DNA of 64,000 nt from Piscicoccus intestinalis NBRC 104926 (GCF_001515525.1 NZ_BCNQ01000004.1:1-64000), one strand, 5' to 3'; counted from the first letter of the stretch, positions 12,867-21,854 are shown. A program made the numbers and translations. Notes: generated by a model not told the origin, from the letters alone.

Positions 12867-13781
12867 GTGACCAACGCGCAAACCCCTGCGGAGAACGAGC
12901 CGAACGGCAGCACACCGCTCGGTGCCGACCAGCCCTCGCCGGCGCCGACCGCGCGCGGCGGGCGCGTCAGCCGCGGGACGAAGGCGGACGAGGCCGCCAA
13001 GCCGGCCCGCAAGACGGCCAAGAAGGCCGCCAAGAAGACCCCGGCCACGCCGAAGGCGCCCGACACGCCGAAGGCGCCCGACACCCCGGCCGCCGGCGCG
13101 GCTCCGGTGACCCCCGAACCCGCGGACACCGCCTCCGCCGCCGGGCCGCCGGCTCCGGGCACGCCGACGGCACCCGAGGAGTCGGCCGCGACCAGTGAGG
13201 GTGCCGGGCTGCGGGTGGTCGTCGCCGAGGACGAGGCCCTCATCCGTCTCGACCTCGCCGAGATGCTCGAAGACGCCGGCTACCAGGTCGTCGGTCAGGC
13301 CCCGGACGGGCAGCAGGCCGTCGAACTCATCCGCGAACACCGCCCCGACCTCGTCGTCATGGACGTCAAGATGCCCGTGCTCGACGGCATCAGCGCCGCG
13401 CAGATCGTCGGCAAGGAGCACCTGGCCCCGGTGGTCATGCTCACGGCCTTCAGCGACAAGGACCTCGTCGAGCGCGCCCGCGACGCCGGGGTCATGGCCT
13501 ACGTCGTCAAGCCGTTCACCATCGACGACCTGCGCCCGGCGCTCGACATCGCCCGCTCGCGCTGGGACGAGATGCGTTCCCTGGAAGCGGAGATCGCCGA
13601 CCTCGGCGAGCGCCTCGAGACCCGCAAGGCCGTCGACCGCGCCAAGGGCGTGCTGATGACGCAGCTCAAGCTCAGCGAGCCCGACGCGTTCCGCTGGATC
13701 CAGAAGACGGCGATGGATCGCCGCCTCGGCATGCGTGAGGTCGCCGAGGCCGTCATCAACGGTCTCCCCGGCAAGCGCTGA
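12867..13781 (+). CDS. pdtaR: ANTAR-domain response regulator (PdtaR-like) with a Lys/Ala/Pro-rich N-terminal extension
   Basis: The C-terminal ~190 residues are a receiver domain (acidic pocket E121/D122, phospho-acceptor D166 in VVMDVKMP, K215 in VVKPF) followed by an ANTAR RNA-binding domain (about 240-297). Such proteins bind paired hairpins in mRNA leaders and block termination. In M. tuberculosis pdtaR also sits between pyk and polA and is controlled by the kinase PdtaS; no kinase is encoded nearby here. Unusually, about 114 residues precede the receiver: first polar, then a basic run (KTAKKAAKK), then PKAPDTP repeats, probably disordered. The known mycobacterial protein is much shorter. 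The 263 bases to the next gene show only a possible TACAGT -10 box (13995-14000). Confidence 0.88.
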   Translation: MTNAQTPAENEPNGSTPLGADQPSPAPTARGGRVSRGTKADEAAKPARKTAKKAAKKTPATPKAPDTPKAPDTPAAGAAPVTPEPADTASAAGPPAPGTPTAPEESAATSEGAGLRVVVAEDEALIRLDLAEMLEDAGYQVVGQAPDGQQAVELIREHRPDLVVMDVKMPVLDGISAAQIVGKEHLAPVVMLTAFSDKDLVERARDAGVMAYVVKPFTIDDLRPALDIARSRWDEMRSLEAEIADLGERLETRKAVDRAKGVLMTQLKLSEPDAFRWIQKTAMDRRLGMREVAEAVINGLPGKR

Positions 13782-14044
13782 CCCGCATCTGGCCCGGGCC
13801 CCGTGCCCGAGCCCTCCGATGAACCAGGTGGTGCGTTTCCTTCCGCTGCCGGGCCCGCGCCCATATGCTCGGGGCGTCGACCTGAACGCACGATCAGCGG
13901 CTTTCGAGGTCGTCGGCGCCCGCTCCGCCTCTCCCCAGGGCCGGACCGCGTGCGGCCGACCGGACCCCACCCTCGGACCGCGAGGTTCGTGACGTACAGT
14001 CGGCGTCGCGGTGACCCCCTGCACCGTTCGGATCGGAGCTGATC

Positions 14045-14629
14045 ATGCATTCCCCTGCGTCTGCAGTGACGGTCTCGCCCCTCACGGACGAGCTGTTCGA
14101 CGCGTTCGCCCACCTGTGGGTGGAGCGTCGTCACGACGCCGGTCTCTCGCGCGAAGCCGCGCAGCGGGCCGTGCTCGAGGGCCGCCTGGAGCGGGCCGCC
14201 CACCGCGACGGCGTCGTCGTCTTCCTGGCCCTCTCCGGCGGCGAGGCCGTCGGCTACGCCTGGGTCTACGACCAGGCCACGTCGATTCTGCTCGACACGC
14301 CCTCGATGGCGGTCGAGGAGCTCTTCGTGCTGCCCGGATCCCGGCGCCGCGGCGTCGCCCGGTCGCTGCTGCTGGCCGTCGGGGCCCGCGCCCAACGGTG
14401 CGGGGCCGACCACGTGACCGCGTCGCTGCCGAACCAGGCCCGCGAGGCGAACCGCATCTTCGCCCGGCTGGGTTTCGCCCCGCAGGTGACCCGCCGGATC
14501 GCGCCGACCAGCCTGCTCATGCGTCGGCTGCGGGGCATGGAGGCGTCGCCGTTGGAGAACCTCATGATCAACCGGCGGCGCTCCCTGCGCGCCCGCGGCC
14601 GCCGGCAGGAGAGCGCCTACTCCGGCTGA
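14045..14629 (+). CDS. GNAT-family N-acetyltransferase
   Basis: The 194-aa protein shows the acetyl-CoA binding segment of GNAT enzymes: a beta-strand VEELFVLPGSRRRGVARSLL, with R-R-R-G-V-A as the Q/R-x-x-G-x-A pyrophosphate loop, followed by a helix and the later N-x-x-A-x-x-x-F-x-x-x-G-F motif (ANRIFARLGF). The substrate cannot be inferred. A basic C-terminal tail of about 25 residues (RRRSLRARGRR) is added. The ATG follows GGAGCTGATC, a weak ribosome site. It converges with the thioesterase gene and overlaps its end by 13 bases. Confidence 0.82.
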   Translation: MHSPASAVTVSPLTDELFDAFAHLWVERRHDAGLSREAAQRAVLEGRLERAAHRDGVVVFLALSGGEAVGYAWVYDQATSILLDTPSMAVEELFVLPGSRRRGVARSLLLAVGARAQRCGADHVTASLPNQAREANRIFARLGFAPQVTRRIAPTSLLMRRLRGMEASPLENLMINRRRSLRARGRRQESAYSG

Positions 14630-15111
14630 GCCGGCGTCCGTTCCTGCTGCTTCTCCGTCTGCCGCTCCTTCTGATTCGCCCCGTTCGCCGGGCGCAGCAG
14701 GCACGTGAGCCGGGACGAGCACACCGCGGCGCCGTCGTCGTCGGTGATGGCGATGGCGTAGGTCGCGACCGACCCGCCGCGGTGCAGCGGCTCGGCCACC
14801 GCGTGCACGCGCCCTGCTCGCACCGCTCGATGGTGGGTGCAGTTGAGGTCGACGCCCACGGCGATCCGGTCGCGGCCGGCGTGCAGCGCGGCCGCGACCG
14901 AGCCGACGGTCTCCGCGAGCACCGCCGACGCCCCGCCGTGCAGCAACCCGTACGGCTGGGTGTTGCCCTCGACCGGCATGCTCGCCGTGACCTGATCGGC
15001 GTCGGCGTGCGTCACCTCGATGCCCATCCGCTCCAGGAGCGTGCCGCGGCCGTGCAGGAGCGCCGCCAGCCCGCCCGCGGCGTCCGGCTCCTGCTGTGAA
15101 TCGGGGGTCAT
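14617..15111 (-). CDS. Hotdog-fold thioesterase (PaaI/YbdB-like)
   Basis: The 164-aa product has the hotdog thioesterase pattern: GIEVTHADADQVTASMPV, then the catalytic-helix segment YGLLHGGASAVLAETVGS and the later strands. Members hydrolyse acyl-CoA or aryl-CoA thioesters; the substrate here is unknown. The start ATG (15111 on the minus strand) gives MTPDSQQEPDAAGG; the upstream frame runs opposite polA and is not coding. The C-terminal ~25 residues are Gln/Glu/Lys-rich and not part of the fold. It is transcribed divergently from polA with 72 bases between the starts. Confidence 0.85.
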   Translation of the reverse strand: MTPDSQQEPDAAGGLAALLHGRGTLLERMGIEVTHADADQVTASMPVEGNTQPYGLLHGGASAVLAETVGSVAAALHAGRDRIAVGVDLNCTHHRAVRAGRVHAVAEPLHRGGSVATYAIAITDDDGAAVCSSRLTCLLRPANGANQKERQTEKQQERTPAQPE

Positions 15112-15153
15112 GCGTTCACCCAGCCTTTCGTCGTGGCCGACCGTGCCCGGATC

Positions 15154-15176
15154 TTGTCGGTACCGCAGCTTAGGCT
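15154..15176 (+). promoter_or_regulatory. RecA-NDp-like (PafBC-type) promoter of polA
   Basis: TTGTCGGTA (15154-15162), eight bases, then TAGGCT (15171-15176), then seven bases to the GTG start. The mycobacterial RecA-NDp consensus is TTGTCRGTG-N8-TANNNT; here only the last base of the first block differs. The promoter would give a leaderless polA mRNA inducible by DNA damage independently of LexA. Confidence 0.6.
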
Positions 15177-15183
15177 GCCACCT

Positions 15184-17862
15184 GTGAGCCGATTGCTTCT
15201 TCTCGACGGACATTCGATGGCCTACCGGGCCTTCTTCGCGCTGCCCGCGGAGAACTTCTCCACGAGCTCGGGCCAGACGACGAACGCCGTCTACGGCTTC
15301 ACCTCGATGCTCATCAACATGCTGCGCGACGAGGAGCCCACCCACGTCGGGGTGGCGTTCGACCTGTCCCGGCAGACGTTTCGCACCGAGGCGTACCAGG
15401 AGTACAAGGCCACCCGCTCGGCCACGCCCGACGCGTTCCGCGGGCAGGTGCCGCTCGTGCAGGAGGTGCTCGACGCGCTGCGCATCCCGCACGTCTCGGT
15501 CGCCGGCTACGAGGCCGACGACATCATCGCCACGCTCACCACGCAGGCGGTCGCCGCCGGCATGGAGGTGCTCATCGTCTCCGGAGACCGCGACGCCTTC
15601 CAGCTCGTCGGGCCGCAGACCACCCTGCTGTACCCGGTGCGCGGCGTCTCGGAGGTCGCGCGGATGACCCCCGCGGCGGTCGAGGCCAAGTACGGCGTGC
15701 CCCCGGAGCGCTACAGCGACCTCGCGGCCCTCGTCGGCGAGACCTCCGACAACCTGCCCGGCGTGCCCGGGGTCGGGCCGAAGACCGCGGCCAAGTGGCT
15801 GGGGCAGTTCGGTGACCTCACCGGGCTTGTCGCGGGCGCCGACTCCATCAAGGGCAAGGCGGGGGAGTCGCTGCGCGCCCACCTGGGTCAGGTGCTGACC
15901 AACCGGCGGCTCAACGAGCTGGTCCGCGACGTCGACCTGCCGCTGGGCGTCGACGACCTCGCCCGGCGCACGTGGGACCGCGACGAGGTGCACACGGTCT
16001 TCGACGGGCTGCAGTTCGGCGTGCAGATGCGCGATCGGCTGTTCGCGCTGCAGACCGCGGAGCCGGAGGCGCAGGAGGGCTTCGACCTCGACGGAGACGT
16101 GCTCGCCCCCGGCGAGCTGGGCGGTTGGCTCGCCGAACAGGCCGGGCCGGGGGTGCGCACCGGTGTCGAGGTCGTCGGGCAGTGGGCCCGGGGCGCCGGC
16201 GACGCCGAGGGGGTGGCGTTCGCGGCGGGGGAGGCGTCGGCGTACGTCGAGGTCACCCGGCTGACTCCGGACGACGACCGGGCGCTGGCCCAGTGGCTGG
16301 CCGACCCGCAGCGGCCGAAGGTGCTGCACGACGCGAAGGCGCAGCTGCACCAGTTGCAGGCGCGCGGCTGGACGGTTCGGGGCGTCGTCGCCGACACCGC
16401 CTTGGCCGCCTACATCGCCCGGCCCGACCAGCGCAGCTACGACCTGGCCGACCTGTCGCTGCGGCACCTGCACCGCGAGCTGCGCACCGAGGCCGGCGAC
16501 GCGGGCGCGGCCGGGCAGGGCATGCTCGCGCTCGAGCTCGCCGAGAACGAGACGGCGAACACCGCCATGGTGCGGGCCGCGGCGGTGCTCGACCTGTCGA
16601 CGGTGCTCGACACCGTGCTCGCCGACACCGCCCAGACCGACCTGCTCACCGCCGTCGAACTGCCGCTCGTCGACATCCTCGCGACGATGGAACGCGTCGG
16701 CGTCGCCGTCGACATCGACCAGATGCGCTCGTTGGAGGCCGATTTCGCCGACAAGGTGGCCACCGCTCAGGCCGACGCGTGGAACGCGATCGGGGGCGAG
16801 CAGGTCAACCTCGGCTCGCCCAAGCAGCTGCAGGTCGTGCTCTTCGAGACCCTCGACCTGCCGAAGACCCGCCGCACGAAGACCGGGTACACCACCGACG
16901 CCGAGGCGCTCGCCGACCTGTTCGCCAAGACCGAGCACCCGTTTCTCGAGGCGCTGCTGCGCCACCGCGACGCGACCCGCCTGCGCGTGACCGTCGAGGG
17001 GCTGCTGAAGTCGGTCGCCGACGACGCCCGCATCCACACGACGTACGTGCAGACCGTTGCGGCGACCGGCCGGCTCTCCTCGGTCGACCCCAACCTGCAG
17101 AACATCCCGATCCGCACCGAGGAGGGGCGCCGCATCCGCGACGTCTTCGTCGTCGGCGACGGGTACGAGAGCCTCATGTCGGCCGACTACAGCCAGATCG
17201 AGATGCGGATCATGGCGCATCTGTCCGGCGACCCCGGGCTCATCGAGGCGTTCCGCTCCGGGGAAGACCTGCACCGGTTCGTCGGGTCGCGGGTGTTCGG
17301 CGTCGAGCCGGCCGACGTCAACAACGAGCAGCGGGCCAAGATCAAGGCCATGTCGTACGGGCTCGCCTACGGGCTGTCGGCCTTCGGGCTGTCGCGGCAG
17401 CTGGGCATCACGCCCGGCGAGGCGACCGGGCTCATGGAGGGCTACTTCGAGCGGTTCGGCGGCGTGCGCGACTACCTGCGGGAGATCGTCGCCACCGCCC
17501 GGCAGACCGGGTACACCGAGACGATGCTCGGGCGCCGCCGCTACCTGCCCGACCTCACCGCCGACAACCGGCAGCGCCGGGAGATGGCCGAGCGCATGGC
17601 GCTCAACGCCCCGATCCAGGGGTCGGCGGCCGACATCATGAAGGTCGCCATGCTCCGGGTCGACGCCGCGCTCGGCGAGGCGGGCGCCCGCTCCCGGGTG
17701 CTGCTGCAGGTGCACGACGAACTCGTCCTCGAGATCGCCGCCGGCGAGCGCGCCGACGTCGAGGCGCTCGTGCGCGAGCAGATGGGCGACGCCGTGACGA
17801 TGGACGTGCCGCTGGAGGTGCACGTCGGCGTCGGACGCAGCTGGCACGACGCCGAGCACTGA
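15184..17862 (+). CDS. polA: DNA polymerase I
   Basis: PolA fills gaps and removes RNA primers in replication and repair. The 892-aa protein has an N-terminal 5'-3' exonuclease domain (LLLDGHSMAYRAFFAL to about residue 300), a degenerate 3'-5' exonuclease region that lacks the D-x-E pair of the proofreading site, and a complete polymerase domain: D668 in DYSQIEMRIMAH, the finger motif KAMSYGLAYG and H844-D845-E846 in VHDELV. So it should polymerise but not proofread, as in other Actinobacteria. GTG 15184 (MSRLLLLDGHS) is chosen over an upstream in-frame GTG because the promoter -10 box lies at 15171-15176. Confidence 0.96.
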   Translation: MSRLLLLDGHSMAYRAFFALPAENFSTSSGQTTNAVYGFTSMLINMLRDEEPTHVGVAFDLSRQTFRTEAYQEYKATRSATPDAFRGQVPLVQEVLDALRIPHVSVAGYEADDIIATLTTQAVAAGMEVLIVSGDRDAFQLVGPQTTLLYPVRGVSEVARMTPAAVEAKYGVPPERYSDLAALVGETSDNLPGVPGVGPKTAAKWLGQFGDLTGLVAGADSIKGKAGESLRAHLGQVLTNRRLNELVRDVDLPLGVDDLARRTWDRDEVHTVFDGLQFGVQMRDRLFALQTAEPEAQEGFDLDGDVLAPGELGGWLAEQAGPGVRTGVEVVGQWARGAGDAEGVAFAAGEASAYVEVTRLTPDDDRALAQWLADPQRPKVLHDAKAQLHQLQARGWTVRGVVADTALAAYIARPDQRSYDLADLSLRHLHRELRTEAGDAGAAGQGMLALELAENETANTAMVRAAAVLDLSTVLDTVLADTAQTDLLTAVELPLVDILATMERVGVAVDIDQMRSLEADFADKVATAQADAWNAIGGEQVNLGSPKQLQVVLFETLDLPKTRRTKTGYTTDAEALADLFAKTEHPFLEALLRHRDATRLRVTVEGLLKSVADDARIHTTYVQTVAATGRLSSVDPNLQNIPIRTEEGRRIRDVFVVGDGYESLMSADYSQIEMRIMAHLSGDPGLIEAFRSGEDLHRFVGSRVFGVEPADVNNEQRAKIKAMSYGLAYGLSAFGLSRQLGITPGEATGLMEGYFERFGGVRDYLREIVATARQTGYTETMLGRRRYLPDLTADNRQRREMAERMALNAPIQGSAADIMKVAMLRVDAALGEAGARSRVLLQVHDELVLEIAAGERADVEALVREQMGDAVTMDVPLEVHVGVGRSWHDAEH

Positions 17863-17930
17863 GGCTGACGCGGCCCGGTGCTCGGGCCGGGGCCGGGCGT
17901 TGAGGCCGGGGGCCCCGCTCCCGGGCGCGT

Positions 17931-18860
17931 TCAGGCCGGGCGCCGGGCGACCCAGATGATCGTGCCCGGCAGGTACTCGCCGCGCAGCGGGCTCCAGCCG
18001 CCCCAGGTCTGCGGGTTGTGCGGCGGCCACCGCGGCTCGCGCAGCTGCTCCAACGTCAGGCCCGCGGCGACGATCTGCGCGACCCGGCTCTCGATCGTCG
18101 GGTGCGTCTCGGCGTACGTCAGCGCGCCGCGGGCGTCGCGCTCGGTGTAGGCGCGCCGGTCCCAGTACGGCGTCACGGCCGTGAGCCCCTCGTGCCCGGG
18201 CACGTCCGGAAAACACCAGCGGATCGGATGCGGTTCGGCGGCCACGAGCCGGCCACCGGGGCGCAGCACCCGGGCCGCCTCCGCGAAGAAGGCGCCCCCG
18301 TCGGCGACGAACGGCAACACCCCGTAGGCGGTGAAGACGACGTCGAACGACTCGTCCGCGAAGGGCAGGGCGCACCCGTCGCACTGCACGAGCGGCACCG
18401 CGCCGTCGCGGGCCGTGTCGATGCGGCGCGCCGCGGCCAGCATGCCGCCGGACAGGTCGCTCGCGACCACCCGCGCCCCGAGACCGGCCACGTACCGGGA
18501 GCCCTGGGCCGCACCGGCTCCGACCTCGAGCACGTCGCGCCCGGCCACCGGCCCGAGCAGCCCCAACTCCGACTCCCGCCAGCCCTCCGGACCCCAGACC
18601 AGCTCCGCGTCGCCGAGAAACGCGCCGTGCTCGTCGTAGTAGTCGGCGGCGTTGGCGTCCCACCAGCCGCGGTTGGCCCGCACCGCCTCCGCCGCGTCAA
18701 CCGGCGCCCGCGTCACCGTGGGCACGTCGTCGGGGCGGGGCAGGGAATGCCCGTCGTCATCGAGGCGTTGACGCTCCTCGACAGGGTGCGACCCGCGGGC
18801 CTCTCGGGCCTCTCGCGACTTGCGGGCAGCGCGGGTGTCGGTCGGTTCGCTGGACGGCAT
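17931..18860 (-). CDS. Class I SAM-dependent methyltransferase
   Basis: The protein (309 aa from the ATG at 18860) carries the SAM motif I VLEVGAGAAQGSRYVA, the acidic strand-2 end ASDLSGGML and the post-motif DVVFTAYGVLPF, typical of Methyltransf_11-type enzymes. The first ~85 residues before the GWWDANAADYYDEHG segment are charged and less conserved, so a start further inside is possible. CAGACT lies six bases before the chosen ATG and may be a -10 box. The gene converges with polA (68 bases apart) and is divergent from rpsA. The same neighbourhood, next to rpsA, occurs in related Actinobacteria; the substrate is unknown. Confidence 0.8.
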   Translation of the reverse strand: MPSSEPTDTRAARKSREAREARGSHPVEERQRLDDDGHSLPRPDDVPTVTRAPVDAAEAVRANRGWWDANAADYYDEHGAFLGDAELVWGPEGWRESELGLLGPVAGRDVLEVGAGAAQGSRYVAGLGARVVASDLSGGMLAAARRIDTARDGAVPLVQCDGCALPFADESFDVVFTAYGVLPFVADGGAFFAEAARVLRPGGRLVAAEPHPIRWCFPDVPGHEGLTAVTPYWDRRAYTERDARGALTYAETHPTIESRVAQIVAAGLTLEQLREPRWPPHNPQTWGGWSPLRGEYLPGTIIWVARRPA

Positions 18861-18946
18861 GGTGCCAGTCTGCCCTCCGGGCCGAACGCGCCGAACGTGA
18901 CGAACGGGCCGAATCACCCCCGAGAAGCCGCCTGGGTACACAGGTT

Positions 18947-18976
18947 TTGCGCCATCCGCGTGACGGTCGGTAGTGT
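18947..18976 (+). promoter_or_regulatory. Candidate promoter of rpsA and long leader region
   Basis: TTGCGC (18947-18952), an 18-base spacer and TAGTGT (18971-18976) make a fair housekeeping-sigma promoter. It would give a leader of about 240 bases before rpsA. The 361-base divergent region 18861-19221 contains no other gene I can support; an open frame continuing upstream of the rpsA ATG looks like chance coding. Confidence 0.4.
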
Positions 18977-19221
18977 TATCAAGAGCACACGTCTGTCCGC
19001 CGCCGACGACTCGCCCGAGACACGGGCCCGTGCGTCCGGCGGTTTCGTGTGTTCGGCGCTGGCTCAGCGGCGCGGGTGCAGGCCCGGGTCCGGAGCCCGT
19101 TTCACACCCTGTCCATCCAGGGCGATCGTGCCGTCACCGGCTGCAAACGCCGACAAACGTCTGCAGTCGTCTGCGTCACGGCGCCCCTCGAACACAACTG
19201 TCCATCGGAGCCCCTACATAC

Positions 19222-20688
19222 ATGACTGCCACCACGGCTACAGCTCAGATCGCGATCAACGACATCGGGTCGGAGGAAGACCTGATCGCGGCGATCGATT
19301 CCACGATCAAGCATTTCAATGACGGCGACATCGTCGAAGGTGTCATCGTCAAGGTCGACCGGGACGAGGTTCTCCTCGACATCGGGTACAAGACCGAGGG
19401 TGTCATTCCCTCCCGCGAACTTTCCATCAAGCACGATGTCGACCCCGACGAGGTCGTCACCGTGGGTGACGAGGTCGAGGCCCTGGTTCTCCAGAAGGAG
19501 GACAAGGAAGGCCGCCTCATCCTGTCCAAGAAGCGTGCGCAGTACGAGCGGGCGTGGGGCACCATCGAGAAGGTCAAGGAAGAGGACGGGGTCGTCACCG
19601 GCACCGTCATCGAGGTCGTCAAGGGCGGCCTGATCCTCGACATCGGGCTCCGGGGCTTCCTGCCTGCCTCCCTCGTCGAGATGCGCCGGGTCCGTGACCT
19701 GCAGCCGTACGTCGGCAAGGAGATCGAGGCCAAGATCATCGAGCTCGACAAGAACCGCAACAACGTGGTGCTGTCGCGTCGGGCGTGGCTCGAGCAGACC
19801 CAGTCCGAGGTGCGCACGACGTTCCTCAAGGAGCTGCAGAAGGGTCAGGTGCGCTCCGGCGTCGTCTCCTCGATCGTCAACTTCGGCGCGTTCGTCGACC
19901 TCGGTGGGGTCGACGGGCTCGTGCACGTCTCCGAGCTGTCCTGGAAGCACATCGACCACCCGTCCGAGGTCGTCGAGGTCGGCCAGGAGGTCACGGTCGA
20001 GGTGCTCGACGTCGACATGGACCGCGAGCGGGTCTCGCTGTCGCTGAAGGCGACCCAGGAAGACCCGTGGCAGCACTTCGCCCGCACCCACGCGATCGGT
20101 CAGGTCGTGCCGGGCAAGGTCACCAAGCTCGTTCCGTTCGGTGCGTTCGTGCGCGTCGACGACGGCATCGAGGGCCTGGTGCACATCTCCGAGCTGGCTG
20201 AGCGTCACGTCGAGCTGCCGGAGCAGGTCGTCACCGTCGGCGGCGACATCTTCGTCAAGGTCATCGACATCGACCTCGAGCGTCGCCGCATCAGCCTGAG
20301 CCTGAAGCAGGCCAACGACGCCGCGATCGGGAACGCCGAGTTCGACCCGACGCTGTACGGCATGGCGGCGGAGTACGACGAGCAGGGCAACTACAAGTAC
20401 CCCGAGGGCTTCGACCCGGAGGCGAACGAGTGGCTGCCCGGCCACGAGGAGCAGCGCGAGCGCTGGGAGAAGCAGTACGCCGAGGCGCACGAACGCTGGG
20501 AGGCGCACCGCGCGCAGGTCGAGGAGGCCCTCAAGGCCGACGCCGAGGCCGCCGCGTCCGGCGAGACCGCCGCTCCGACCTCCTACTCCTCCGGTTCGCA
20601 GGACTCCGGTCAGGTCAGCGCCGCCGAGGGCACCCTCGCCTCCGACGCCGCGCTCGCCGCGCTTCGCGAGAAGCTCACCGGCCACTGA
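19222..20688 (+). CDS. rpsA: 30S ribosomal protein S1
   Basis: S1 binds mRNA and helps place it on the 30S subunit. The 488-aa protein has four S1 (OB-fold) repeats, roughly at 35-105, 122-190, 207-277 and 292-364, each with the GxxxxGxV...GxxxxG(F/Y)V pattern (for example NFGAFVDLGGVDGLVHVSELS). An acidic, Glu/Ala-rich tail of about 120 residues follows, as in other actinobacterial S1 proteins. The ATG at 19222 gives MTATTATAQIAINDIGSEED; the family N-terminus begins here. GGAG at 19207-19210 is the likely ribosome site. Confidence 0.97.
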   Translation: MTATTATAQIAINDIGSEEDLIAAIDSTIKHFNDGDIVEGVIVKVDRDEVLLDIGYKTEGVIPSRELSIKHDVDPDEVVTVGDEVEALVLQKEDKEGRLILSKKRAQYERAWGTIEKVKEEDGVVTGTVIEVVKGGLILDIGLRGFLPASLVEMRRVRDLQPYVGKEIEAKIIELDKNRNNVVLSRRAWLEQTQSEVRTTFLKELQKGQVRSGVVSSIVNFGAFVDLGGVDGLVHVSELSWKHIDHPSEVVEVGQEVTVEVLDVDMDRERVSLSLKATQEDPWQHFARTHAIGQVVPGKVTKLVPFGAFVRVDDGIEGLVHISELAERHVELPEQVVTVGGDIFVKVIDIDLERRRISLSLKQANDAAIGNAEFDPTLYGMAAEYDEQGNYKYPEGFDPEANEWLPGHEEQRERWEKQYAEAHERWEAHRAQVEEALKADAEAAASGETAAPTSYSSGSQDSGQVSAAEGTLASDAALAALREKLTGH

Positions 20689-20720
20689 GTCGTCCTTAGC
20701 CGAGACTGAGTCGGTCAACC

Positions 20721-20755
20721 GGGCCCCGTCCCCGCAGCACGCGGGGGCGGGGCCC
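20721..20755 (+). terminator. Hairpin terminator after rpsA
   Basis: A 15-bp stem, GGGCCCCGTCCCCGC (20721-20735) with GCGGGGGCGGGGCCC (20741-20755), contains one G-T wobble and closes a 5-base loop 32 bases after the rpsA stop. Confidence 0.8.
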
Positions 20756-20803
20756 GCTGCCGTCTCCGCTGCCGTCTCCGGCGCAGTCTCCGGCGCCGTC
20801 GGA
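20756..20803 (+). repeat. 12-bp tandem repeat, about four copies
   Basis: Directly after the rpsA terminator the unit GCTGCCGTCTCC occurs twice in perfect form (20756-20767, 20768-20779), then as GGCGCAGTCTCC and GGCGCCGTCGGA. It lies between rpsA and the phosphodiesterase gene and has no visible function. Confidence 0.7.
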
Positions 20804-20857
20804 GGCCGTGTCGGACGACGTGTCGCGCGCCGGTCCGCGGGCGGCGCTTGCTAGAAA

Positions 20858-21805
20858 GTGCGGGTGAGGACGCAGCGACCGTCCCGGCCGTCCCCGCGCG
20901 GGCGCCGGATCGGCCCGTGGGCCGCGGGTTTCGACATCCAGGGGCACCGCGGGGCCAAGGCGCACCTGCCGGAGAGCACGTGGCCGGGATTCCTGCGGGC
21001 CGTCGAGTTGGGTTCGACGTCGGTCGAGTTCGACGTGCGCCTCACCGGCGACGGCGACGTCGTCGTCTGGCACGACGCGACCCTGGCCCGGGCCGACCCC
21101 GCGTTGCCCGCCGACGTGGCGCAGGCGTGGATCGCCGACCTGCCGACGAGCGTCGTCGTCGGAACCGCCGTGCGGCCCGGCTCCGCGCCGATCCTGCGCC
21201 TGCGCGACCTGCTGACCCGCCTGGGCGAGCAGCTGCCCAGCACCTGGGCCGTCGTCGAGGTGAAGGTCGACCACAACGTGCCCGGCGCCCCCATCGCCCG
21301 GGAGGCGCTCGTGGACGCGGTGCTCGCCGACATCGCCGCCACCGGTTTCGAGCGCGCCGTCGTGCACTCCTTCGACTGGGCGGTGCTCGAACGGGCCCGC
21401 CGGACCGCCTCCCACCTGCCGCGATCAGCGCTCGTCGAGGCGAAGACGCTGCGGCCGGGCAGCCCCTGGCTCGGCGGCGTCGACCCGGCCGGTTGGCGCG
21501 GCCCGCGCGATGTCGTCGCGGCGGCGGTCGCGGCCGGAGCCGACGCTCTGGCTCCGAACTGGCAGTGGCCCACCGATGCTCGCGAGCCGGGCGGCCGGAT
21601 CGTGTCCGGCGGCGCGCTCGACGCGGCGTTCGTGGAGGCGGCGCACGACGCGGGCCTGCCGGTCGTGCCGTGGACGGTCAACGACCCCGCGCAGATCGCC
21701 CGGCTCATCGACCTCGGCGTCGACGGCATCGTCAGCGACAGCCCCGAACTGGTTACGCAGGCACTGACTTCGGCGCGGCGGCCGTCGGGCGGCTCACACG
21801 GGTGA
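20858..21805 (+). CDS. Glycerophosphodiester phosphodiesterase
   Basis: The family hydrolyses glycerophosphodiesters to glycerol 3-phosphate and an alcohol on a TIM barrel with a metal site. The expected residues are visible: the catalytic HRG in IQGHRGAKAHLPEST, the E-x-D metal pair in VEFDVRLTGDGDVVVWHD, the second catalytic histidine in that WHD, and the C-terminal VPWTVNDPAQIARLIDLGVDGIVSDSP. The length is 315 aa and no signal peptide is seen, so it is likely cytoplasmic. The GTG at 20858 is taken as start, but a second GTG at 20864 lies six bases after TAGAAA (20852-20857) and may be the leaderless start. Confidence 0.9.
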   Translation: MRVRTQRPSRPSPRGRRIGPWAAGFDIQGHRGAKAHLPESTWPGFLRAVELGSTSVEFDVRLTGDGDVVVWHDATLARADPALPADVAQAWIADLPTSVVVGTAVRPGSAPILRLRDLLTRLGEQLPSTWAVVEVKVDHNVPGAPIAREALVDAVLADIAATGFERAVVHSFDWAVLERARRTASHLPRSALVEAKTLRPGSPWLGGVDPAGWRGPRDVVAAAVAAGADALAPNWQWPTDAREPGGRIVSGGALDAAFVEAAHDAGLPVVPWTVNDPAQIARLIDLGVDGIVSDSPELVTQALTSARRPSGGSHG

Positions 21806-21842
21806 GCGGGTGGGAAACACCCCGTGACCAGGTGGGCAGAGT

Positions 21843-21848
21843 TAGGGT
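21843..21848 (+). promoter_or_regulatory. -10 element at leaderless distance from coaE
   Basis: TAGGGT is followed by six bases and the ATG of coaE at 21855, fitting a leaderless mRNA. No clear -35 is visible. Confidence 0.45.
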
Positions 21849-21854
21849 CGGGGC

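Noticed and set aside
15112-18663. Long minus-strand frame opposite polA that joins the methyltransferase and thioesterase regions
   Set aside because: Only the part below 15111 matches a protein family; the rest is the antisense shadow of polA.
18973-19221. Possible 83-residue N-terminal extension of ribosomal protein S1
   Set aside because: The extension is Pro/Arg/Cys-rich with no S1 similarity, and a good family start with a ribosome site exists at 19222.
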